A stretch of 64,000 nucleotides of DNA. Origin: Arcuatula senhousia (taxonomy: Eukaryota > Mollusca > Bivalvia > Mytilida > Mytilidae). Positions within the stretch are counted from its first letter, which is position 1, and every line of letters begins with the position of its first letter. The stretch is taken from contig CAXARO010000999.1 in assembly GCA_963971305.1 (NCBI GenBank), positions 1 to 64,000 of the forward strand. The letters run 5' to 3'. Both the position numbers and the translations under genes were made by a program. Below, piece by piece: positions 28,101-40,100 of the stretch. A model generated the notes under the pieces. It was not told the DNA's origin and ran no database searches. It saw nothing but the letters and a program-made list of their open reading frames with translations.

Positions 28101-31100
28101 AAGGGTTATTACATCAACATTGTCCCTCATAGAATAAATATTGCCCTTAGTTTTGTAAACTCATACAATACTGTATACCAACCAATTTTTGGGAGCGAAT
28201 AATTTTCGCGTATTTCGCAAGGTTAAAAAATTCATGAAAATAAATCGTCATGAACAGACCCTTTTCTATATTTATATAATTAGTTTAACAAAAAATCTTG
28301 AAAATACTTGTCCGCGAAATCGCTCTCTAAAAAGAAAACACAAAATAAAGTACTCGCGAAAAAAGTTGGTGTAGATTCTACTCTGAACAATATTCCCAAA
28401 TATATGCAATTGAACCCTTTAATATGAAAAGCAAAAGAATGAGTTTCCATTTTTTTATATCTCCAAAAGAAAATAGCAATTTTAAAGATAAATCACAACA
28501 GTTTAAAATGCTTTCAATTGTTGCTATCATTTTATATAGTTTTATTTTCGAATAAATTTCTTATTTTCCAATTCATTATTAATTTTCATGCCACCAAACA
28601 TGATAATTGATATTTTTATACGATTGTACAGATTTTTAAAATCATAAAATGTTAAAGTTTTTTTCTCATTTTTTTATAAAAAAATAATTAGAGTTATTTA
28701 TTCCATTTATAGCTAGCAGTGTGAATGAAAGATAATAGGAAGGAAGGATAAAGAAATTTTATAATTTATACAAAGAAAAAAATCGATTTCTGGAACTTGT
28801 CTCAAATTAAAACTGGTTTAATAGTCTAACCTGTTCTTGACATGTTTCATTTATTCTATTTTTATTGAAAACATATTTTGCTGGCATGCAATTATAGTAT
28901 AAAAAATATATTCATCTTTGAACAATAAATATTCTATTGACAGGTTAATTTTATGAATGAAAATCTATGGTTTGATAAGCAATGCTATTTGACTTCTGAA
29001 TTTGTATTAAAAAAGTTATAATTCCTAATTATTTAAGTTTATTACCTTGTAATTTCATGAATACAGGTTTATAGTCTTTTTTTATAATTCAACATTGTGA
29101 AATATTTTCTTGCATTCATTTCATACCATAAAAATATCTAATTCTGTGTGAAATATGATTTAAATGTTCAGACTGATGAATTAAGAATGAAAAGTCTTTT
29201 ACAATAATTTACTTTATGCAATAAAAGACTATTTAGTAAAGGTACATAGATGAGTCAGGAAGCATATTAATTAAATATTAAACATAAAAAATAATACATG
29301 TAGAAATAAACAAGAATGAATATTATATCAACCTTAATCAGGTTATTACTACAAAAATATTTATGGTTTTAAATGCTCAATTAAATTTCATTTAAATTTC
29401 TAATTAGAAATTAAAAGCTATTACCTTTTTCCTGTATTTCCCTGTTGGAATCAAATCACTAAAGAAAGATTTGTTTCAATAATTTTCCATTTTATAGTTT
29501 TAATTATGAGTAGATAAGGAGTATATTAAGAACAGCTAGCACCTGCCTTGGAAAGTGATATATATCTTTGAACGCTGTAATGATCCAACCCTCAAGTCAT
29601 CCAATTAAATATTTATAATTATTATTGTTTAATATAATTGGACGATTGGTTTTATTTACTGTTTCGACTTAGATGGGGACAAAACAAGACATTGATCTCT
29701 CGAGGCGTAGTTTCATGGTTTTGAGATGATCACTTTTTCACCCACAAGGCAGTATGAGAATGAAACGTTCGTCTCTCCTACGCTGCTATCTATCATTTTG
29801 TGTACACATCATTACAACGTAATACATCCTAGGTTTAGTCTCGGGCTAAGTTTTGTTTTTCAGTCTGGAGAAAAAAACATGTGGTCTTGAAATGATTCCA
29901 ACTTAGTTAACTCATTTTATATGAAATTGTCTTCCAGGTTATAATCTCTTTGCTTCCCAAACTTTCATGGACAAATAAATTATAGATCTTTTAATGTTAT
30001 TTAAGTATATTCTAAATTTTAGCTCCCCTAATGAAATCCAGAGGGGACTTTTGTAAGACCGTGAGCGCAGGTGTGCGTGACCTTATCCACTTAAAGAAGA
30101 AAGACTAAAGTCTATACCCAATTACTGACTAGTGCCATATTAAACATATTGGTATGGTTGATGCACCTTGTATGGCTAATCACAATGGATGCTTCAGATG
30201 CTGACTGTAACCTACATTTCCCCCATGAATTGCTACTTTCAGAAGAATGGTTAGAGTCCACTACCGCGAACAAACAAGTTCCACATCAACCATATTGGTA
30301 TAATGGTAGTTGCAACTCATATAATATAATATAATATTAACACAATATGCTGCTGTTCTCTAAGGGTTAACACTATGCATGCTTCAGATGCTGACTCTGA
30401 CCTATATTTTCCACATGCATGACCACTTAAAATTTTGAAATCATAATTTTTGCCTGCAAAGCCAAAGGCTAAAGCAGGTCTAGGAGTCGGATCACCCGTA
30501 ACGCTATAGAGTGTCTGTCTTGTGTAATCTGAATCTCAATAACCAAACACTGGATCTTTCTGAAATTTTACACAGTGATTACAGCTATATTGATAATGTG
30601 CACCTCCCCTTTTGGGATCATTATATAATTCTGTTAAGAAATAAGGGGCCCTAAAGGGGCCAAAAAAGCATTTTTCTTATTTGTTTCCACAATTACTTTT
30701 GTTCTGGTTGACCAAATGCTTTGAAACTTTACAGTAATGTTACTTTCAATAAAAGGAAGGGTGGGGATGATTTTCGATATAACTTTTTTTTTTCATTTAG
30801 AAATTAGGGGCCCAAAAGGGGCCAAAAAATGAAACTTTTATTTGTTTTCCACAATAACTTAAGTTCTGATTGACTGATTGTTATTAAATTTCATATAGTA
30901 GTAGCTTAGCACAGTTGCATCCCCATCTTTTGACCATGACCTTGATTTTATGGTTGAGTGACTTTGACAAATTTTTCGAGCACCTTCATATCTCAAGAAC
31001 TATAAGTCTAAGGTAGATGAAACTTGGTATGCATATGCCCCAGTAGTAGCTTAGCACAGTTGCATTGCCATCTTTTGACCTTGACTTTGATTTTCCGGTT

Positions 31101-34100
31101 GAGTGACTTTGACAATTTTCGATACATATAATTGCAATGTTAATGTTTTGTGAGCACCTCCATTTCTCAAGAACTATAAATCTTAGGTTGATGAAACTTG
31201 GTATGCATAAGCCCAAGTAGTAGCCTAGCACAGTTGCAGGGTTCACCACAGGCTATTCAAGGGCGGTGCTCCCCCACTCTTGAATTTCTTTCCCCCACCC
31301 TTGAATTTTGAGCTCCACATTAAATTTTGACTTTACTCCTTTAAATAATAGTTTTTTTAATAGAAATTGTATGCATTTGGTGATTTATAGCCAAAACACA
31401 ACTAGAAAAGCAAAAACCAAGACTTATAGCACTATTATCAATTACAATAATGTAACTCAAAAATTTTATCAGTAGGCGAAAAGTCTTATTGTCAGTCTTG
31501 CACCACCCTTGGATTTTGGACTGTGGTGATCCCTGAGTTGCATCCCCATCTTTTGACCTTGACCTTGATTTTCTGGTTGATTGACTTTGATTATTTTTAT
31601 TACATATATTAGCAATGTTTAAGTTTTTTAAACACCTTTTGATCTGAGATACTGAAAAATCCTTATAATTGCAATATATAGTGGAAGTCAGAAATAATTA
31701 TTGTTTCTGATGGTGCCAGCAGACGAGACAATACTTAAGTGTTAACTCTTGTTAACTTTATTGACCTGTGGTCTTTATCATTTTGCCTCAAACATGTTGC
31801 AAAGTAAGAAATAGAAGCAACTTTGGCGCTACCCTTCTACTTGCAATTTGCATCAGACATTCTTCTGTGGCCTCATGCTCTAGCTGTTTCAAAAATTAAA
31901 TTAAATTTTCTTAGGACATATGACCAGAGCCAATTACTCACCACCAACGATTCTTCTCCTTCTTGATCTTTATGAAAGTTATTATAATAGATGCTGATCC
32001 ATTTATGACCTTTCTCAATAATTTCTTATTCAAATACTCTCCGGAATGTCAGTTTAGGTGTCCCCCTTTTTCTTTTTCCTTGTTGTTCCTTCATAGGACA
32101 TTACAAACTGTGCATGTGATGTTTTTTATGCCCCGGCAACGACATGTTTGAGGGCATTTAGTTTAATTTACTCATGTTCATCCGTTTGTCCATACGAATT
32201 TCCGTCTCAGAAATCATACATGGGAATGATTAAAAATTTGGTAGGATGGTTCAGTATGGCAAACTGTATGTCCAAAGCCACTTTCAGGTCTGTCGGACAT
32301 ACACTTCCTGTTTGGGACTAGGCTGAAGAGAAAATCTATGAAAATCGACTTATAATTTCTGTCAAGCTTTTCTCAGAAACTGTACATGGGAATGATGATT
32401 GTTCAGTATGACAAACTGTATGTCCTAAGCTACTTTCACTCATGGGCTGTCCATCATCTACTTTCAGTTTGGGGCCTAGTGCGGACATCTGTGTCCCATT
32501 GACACATTCCTTCTTTATTTCTTAATGTGATGTGTGCCCTAACCATTTTCACTTTTTCCTGTATACTTCCTGAAAAATAGGTGTTTGCTTTGGCTCTGCA
32601 AATAGTCTTCAAAGGACAAAGGTGATTTTGTTGTTTGGCCACCATATCTGGAGAATGGAAAAAACCAACAAGTGAACTATATATTTGGTCAAAATATCTT
32701 CTTATAGTAACTAATCATTGTTTTTTATAAATGATTAAAGCTTTTCTCTGTACTTAAATGACTTCTGTTACACTACAGTCAGTGACTTTTTTAGCACACC
32801 TGACCCGAAGGGTCATGTGAGCTATTATCATCGTTAGGCGTCCGTCGTCCGTCGTTAACTTTTCTTCAAAGATCTTCTTCTCTGAAACCACTGATGGGAT
32901 TGCTTTGAAACTTTGTACACTTGATCTTTAGGATGTCCTCTACCAAGTTGGTGAATTATATACACGTCGACCAACCAACATGGCGGTTGTTGCTAAAAAT
33001 AGAACAGGGGGGTCAGACTATTGTTTTTGGCTTATAACTTGAAAAGTATAAGAGATAGAAAAAATCTGAAGCAACCTTCCATGTTCAGCATCAAAAGCTC
33101 TACAAATCTTTCCATTGAGTCGAAGTTGTAAAATGACTCCTTACAGGAGTTATTACCCTTTAATCATCAAAATTGACCATTTTAGCAGTTTTTGGACTAT
33201 ATCTTGAAAACCGTTAGAGCTATAGAGGAAAAGTTAGTATTGCAAAATTGTTAGGCTCATTGAGATCTACAAAAATGATTTCAGGGTCAAAATTGTCAGA
33301 TCAGGCGTTTAAGAGTTATTCCCCTTTAACTGTTTTTCATTAATATTAACTCATTTTCAAAAATCTTCTTCTCTGAAACCACTGAAGGGATTGTATTGAT
33401 ACTTGGTATACTTGATCTTTAGGATGTCCTCTACCAAGTTTGTGAATTATATACATGTCAACCAACCAACATGGCCGCCGTTGCTAAAAATAGAACAGTG
33501 GGGTCAGACCATTGTTTTTGGCTTATAACTCGAAAAGTATAAGAGATAGAGAAAAACCGAAGCAACTTTTCTTATTCAGCATCAATAGGCCTTACAGGAG
33601 TTATTGCCCTTGAACTGTTTTTTCTATTAATTTAAACTGATTTTCAAAAATCTTCTCTGAAACCACTGATTGTTTTGCAACTTTGTATACTTGAAAGTTT
33701 TTGAAATTTATTCAAACTTTGGCATAAGAGATCAGGTGAGCGATTCAGGCTCCTGGGAGCCTCTAGTTTTACGTTTCCACCCATCCACAGTGTGCAAGAG
33801 GACAGTGTCCACCCAAATATGACAATTCTTTAAATTAGATTGTGAACAAATGAAAAAAGGTATTCACATAAAACTTTTTGTGTTAGATTTTGGACATTTA
33901 TTTCTTAAAAATTGTGTTCAATACAATGAACTAGTCCTTAAGACTTTCACTACAAGCAAATTTAAATATTCTGCCCACCCTTGCCCACTCAATGCCCACG
34001 TCCACGGTGGGCAAGTGGGCATGTAAAAAAAGTCACTGACTGTAGTGTAAGTTCTTCTTTGACGAAAAAACAAAACAAAACAAAGACACACTAGCTGCAG

Positions 34101-37100
34101 CCAGAAGTCAACAGATTTTCTGTTTCATACTAAATAATACCTTTGAGTGCATCATGTTACAGTGTGGCTTGTGATATGTAATGGTGGAGCAACATTTGCT
34201 GTTTTTTATTTCTCTTTTATTTTTATTTTTGATTGACTCCCACCCAGAAAAACCTTGAAAAATTAGTAGCCCATGAGTTAGTCAGTAAAACACCAGTAAA
34301 TGATTCAGAATTGTTTTATGTTGATTCATATATGCCTTTTATTTTGTTTGTCCTAAGACTTTTAATTAGAAGCTGTTTTAAATATAAAGCTACATTGAAA
34401 TTTGTTGAACAATTTGTTAATTAAACATGCAACATAGAAAAGATAAAGTTTTCACTCCAACTTTTGATGTTTTATTTCTGAAATAAGAGTCAAAGGCCTA
34501 ATGTTGCTTAAATGATACCTTTGGTTAGAATAATGATATCATGATTAAAAAGCTTGGTTGAAAAATCAAAATGAACATTTTGTTTTTCATGCTTATGAGA
34601 ACTTTTGACGATGGTAAAAGTAAACAAATCTCTTTTAATTACGTCAATTATTTTAACAGGTTTTATTTTAATTGATATTTGTTAAAATTTCTCTCTTGTG
34701 ATTTTTGTTTTTAGAATTTTCTTACTAAGTAGTTTTTTTTATTACAATTTAATGATTTCATGACATTTCATTAATAAAATGAAATGTTTTATATTTTTGT
34801 ATGTACTGATTTAACTTATAAATTGTTTATAATTGTAAAAAAAATGAATAGGGTTAAATAAAGCAGGATTTTCAATTAATTGAAGTTTTATTTTTAACAA
34901 TTCATTTTTATTATTGTAAATTTCATGACTTTAAAATGTTTTTATAATTATGTATTTTACTTTTTCAATGAAAAAAATATATAATGTTTAAATTTAAATT
35001 GTGGGCTGTGTCGTGTACACTTATTCCACATCTCATTATTTTCTATTAGTGCATTTGTACTGTTTAACATAGAGTCAAAGTTTTTTCCGATAGATTCAGT
35101 ATTTTAAAACAGATAATGTTATTTTAAAATACATTTGCACTAATTTTTTTTATATATAACAAAAAGAACCCAAGAGATGCAGTTTTATGTTTGAATTTTT
35201 AATTGAATATTAAAACTGTTTTATCTCCCTAAAATCATAAAGTTTAATACATCAATGTGATTGCACTAAGCTTTATATAAAAATACAACCCAAAGACCCA
35301 ATAGTATAGATTTGTGTCTTTTAGTTCAAATTGATTCCCTTAACTAATAATTAAGGCATTGTTCTGGTTTAAAGTTAATTAGTTCTAAATGTTGCCTTTA
35401 TAGATATGAAAATACTAGTCAAAGCTTCTGATATAGAAATTGGCTAGGGAAATTAAGAAAGGTATTGATGTCAATACTTAAAAAAAGTTCTAAAAGGCTA
35501 AAGAACTATAAATGTAGTATGGAATAAGGCCAAATTTTTTGTGTTTCTTGTTTCCCTACCTACCCTAGATTTATATATGCAGACACTTGCCATTTTTGCT
35601 GAAGCATTGTTAAACAAAAAAATGTCTACCTACATGTACCTACCCGATTTTTATTAGGCCCCCACGACAACTTGTCAGGGGTGCATTTTTAGTTTTACTC
35701 ATGTCCATCCGTCCGTCCAAATTTCCGTCAAGCTTTTCTAAGAAACCCTACATGAGAATGATTTGAAACTTATAAAATGATTCAGTTTGACAAGCAGACG
35801 TCTTAAGTGATTTTCAGACATGTGAGACATCTACTTCCTGTTTGGAAGTTGCGCCAATGTGAAAATATGTCAACATGACTATGAAAATTTCTGTCAAGCT
35901 TTTGTCAGGAATCGTAAATGAAAAATTTGAAACTTGGTAGGGTGGTTCAGTATGACAAGCTATATGTTTTAAGCCATTTTCAGACCTGTCAGACATTTAC
36001 TACCCGTTTAGGACTTAGGCCGTTGTGAAAATATGTTGACATGACTATGAAAATTTCCGTCAAGCTTTTCATGAGAATGATTTGAAACTGGGTAGGATGG
36101 TTCAGTATGACAAACTGTACATCCTAAGCAATTTTTGGACCTGTCATACATCTTCTTCCTGTTTGGGACTTAGGCCAATGGGAAAATATGTGAACTTGAC
36201 TATGAAAATTTCCGTCAAGCTTTTCTAAGAAATCATAAATGAGAATAATTTAAAAACTTGGTAGGATGGTTCAGTATGACACAGTGAATGACCTAAGCGA
36301 CTTCCAGACCTGTCAGGAACTTCTACTTCCTGTTTGGGGTCAGCAGGGGCATCTGACTGTCCAATGGACACATTCCTTCTTTATTTCAGGAATGAAACCA
36401 AAAACGCACATACTTTGTTTTTGCCCTAATGTTTATAGCTCTGCAAACAATATTTTGGCGAGTATGTAAGAATCGCCCTAGTCTATCTTTTCTCTGTCCA
36501 TCTCACTAACTGTCCATATATTTGAGAGTGCAACTCGAGAGTGCACTGAGTATAATTAATGACCCATTGAAAATAATCCTATCTTGTTAAAATTCATATT
36601 TATGGCCAAACCACATGTGAGTTGTCCCCCCTCCTATAACACTAACTGGGATACTAGATGTTTGGATCGAGTCAATAATATTTCACTACTAGGTGTATCT
36701 TAGGTAATGAGACACCATGCACTAGGAATTAGGTCACTGTGACCTTATTTTTTATAATGCTTGAATGACTTTGGTCATGTTCTTGGTCAATGATATTTCA
36801 AGAACATGCGGGCTATCTGTGGCTCATAGACACATTTTCTAGTTTTTATAAGTCTTAAACTGAGAATTTCATGATTTTTTTCCTTAATCAGCTGAGTAAG
36901 ATATGGATATGGAAAATCATATGGTCCCATGCCTTTTATGGACAAAAGTTTTTTCCTGTATGAATGTAATTTTTTTTTTATTCATTTTGCAGTATTTTTA
37001 CTTAAAATGATTTATTATTTGCAACCACTTTGAAAGTGCTGTATAATCTTCTGTATCGCATCTTCCCTTCACAAAGAATGACTTTTACCATATACCTACA

Positions 37101-40100
37101 TGTACATGTAGTTGGTACCAGATATCATTCAGGGGAGATAATTGAAGATTGAACTTTGATATAAACAAGAAGTATCCTTTTGTGAGTATGCTCACACTCA
37201 CTTTTAGTTAAACTTGCAAGATTATATGGCTGACTATTGGTATGTATGTGGTTGGGACATATGGACTTTCTCTGGCCTGTCTGTCTGTAATTCACAATTC
37301 AAATACCTTGTCTGACTTAAGTATACAAAAAGTACTGTTGATTCATTTATTTTCATTGGAACCAATTTTCGTGATTGGATGAAAAGTGGTTAGTTCCTGG
37401 ATTCTTAAATTTGTGGTTCTTTAGTCTGCTAGTCACCCACGAAAACCATAAAAATTGATACCCCATGGTATAATAATGAAACCACAGTATGAATAAGTCT
37501 TTATTTGATAAGTTTTAAGATGAACTCTTATGTCTAAATTATTTTTTGTCTGGCAAACAAAAAAAAGCAGGTATACTGTTTTATCATGACCCTGCTCTGA
37601 TAAAAATAGTTTTACAGTTTTAACTCACAGTGTCTGTAATTTCCTATATTTTGTTCACACTATTAGCAAAGGAAGAGGTGAGCATTGGATCTTACAAAGT
37701 TTTATTTGATTTGAATTATATATTTGTGTGAAAAATGCTTATTTCTCTCTCTGTTTCTTATTTCTCTTTTACCTTGCCACACGAAAAACTAAAATGTCGC
37801 CTGAAAAAACTTCTCGAAAAAGCCTTTTCAAACTCAAGGAATTTTGTTGTTTTGGGTTATAATTCTACATTCTTTTCCAAAACATCTTTCAAAGATAAAA
37901 TTTGTTACACACTGGAACAAGTTTGCAGTATGCTTGATTTCCTCATTGACAACATATTTGTCACCTTCGGAGGAGAGATTTTTCAACAACAAATCGGCAT
38001 TCCAATGGGCACAAACTGTGCTCCTCTCCTCGCCGATTTGTTTTTATACTCTTACGAGACTGAATTTCTTCAGGGACTCGTAAAGAACAAGAAGATGAAA
38101 GAGGCAAGGTCATTTAATCTTACATTCAGATATATTGACGATGTCCTTTCTATCAATAACACTTCATTTGGTAGTTGGATTCCTTCAATATATCCTCCGG
38201 AATTGGAGATTAAAGAGACCACCGAATCTAATTGCTTCACGTCTTTCTTGGATTTGCACCTCGAATTTGACCCAGATGGTCATCTCAGTACAAAAATTTA
38301 CGATAAACGAGACGATTTTAATTTTCAAATTATTAATTTTCCTAATCTACAGAGCAATATACCTACTTCTCCTGCATACGGTGTTTATATTTCTCAACTT
38401 ATTCGATATGCCAGAGCTTGCACACATTTCACAGATTTTTTGATCAGACACCGGTTTCTTGGTGACCGACTTTTGAAGCAGGGCTATAAGAAAATACGTC
38501 TCATACGATCACTAAAAAAATTCTTTCTTCGTTATCAGCCAGTAGTAGAAAAGTTCAAAATTGAGTTAAAAGATATGATAGTTAATTGTTTTAATTAGTG
38601 TTTGACTGGTGTGCTGTACTGAGATGATCACCTCAATATCCCTATTGTGTCTCACAACTATGTTGTGTTCTATGGTCATTACCGGATCCTAAGATCGCAA
38701 TGGAAGAGGGAGGTTTGGCGCCATAAAACCTGGTTTAACCCACCATTTCGTTTGAAATGCCTGTACCAAGTCAGGACCATTGCGATCCACCAGTTCTCCG
38801 GTATGACTGATTCGTTTTTGTCATTTTCTCTGGACTATGAGATTGATCATTCAAGTTCGGTAGTTTTGTTATTACCTTTATTTCAGAATTGTGATCAGTC
38901 CCTTAAGCATAAAACAGAAATGGTGACAAGGTTAGAGGAGAAAACAAACCAGCTGATACAGACATTGAAAGATTATGAGAAAAGGTGGGTGTCCTTGGTG
39001 CTCAAGGTTCTGTCTGTCTGTTAACCAGTTGTAGTTCAAAATTCTAATATGTGTGGGTTAATTAAAAAAATTTCAATCAGAAAAAAGTCAGTTTGCTGAC
39101 TATGTATTGTAGAGGTGAGTATCACAAAAAGATCACCCCAGTCAAGTGTCACGCATTACTTGTACGAGACTCATGCATCTAGTCGTCAATTTGGTGGCTA
39201 ATTTCTATGATTTTTGTCACCCCTACGAAGCAGAGTGGGACATAGGTGTTACTTTACCGTCAGTGGCGTCATTACCTTTTTGGGTAAGGTTTTATGGGAA
39301 GCTCCATATCTCAAGAACAATAGGTCCTAGGTTAATGAAAGTTGGTATGCATATGCCCCAGTAGTAGCTCAGCACAATTGCATCCCCATCTTTTGACCTT
39401 GACCTTGATTTTTTGGTTGAGTGACTTTGACAATTTTCAATAATATGATAGCAATGGAAAAATTTTGTGAGCGCCTACATATCTCAAGAACTATAAGTCC
39501 TCAGGTTGATGAAACTTTATTTGCATATGCCCCAGTAGTAGCTAAGCACAATTGAATCCCCATCTTTTGACCTTGACCTTGATTTTCTGGTTGAGTGACT
39601 TTGGTTATTTTTATTGCATATATTAGCAATGACATATAAGTTCTATCAACACCTTTGGATCTCAAAAACTGGAAATCCTTAGAAACTAAAAATAAAGTCA
39701 AAGTAAGAAAGAATTATTGTTTCTGATGGTGCCAGCAGGCAAGTCGTACTTTAAAAGTGTTAACTCTTATTATTTTTTTCCTTTGATTTTTCAATTTTTT
39801 GGCAAATCTCACATGAGCAGCTCATCAAAAATTGACAGCCTTGAAAGATATTCAGTAATTTTGCATTTTTTCACAATTTTTACAAACCTTGAAAATTCTT
39901 TTAACCATTAAACTTTGAACTCTGGAATGTATAAATCATTTATTGCTGTGACATTGAAAAGAATTGAAACAATTTATTACAAAAAACAACAGCTTTTAAA
40001 CCAACCTTATACAGAACACCAAAGAATTTCTTTTTTTTGGTTTTTGTTTTTTTTTATCCATCATTCATTTTAACTTTGCTTTCTTTATTGATAATACATG

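Noticed and set aside
37681..37740. Start codon of a full-length RT gene at 37735
   Set aside because: A stop precedes it in frame and earlier RT motifs are missing, so the ATG is only the first one in a truncated copy.
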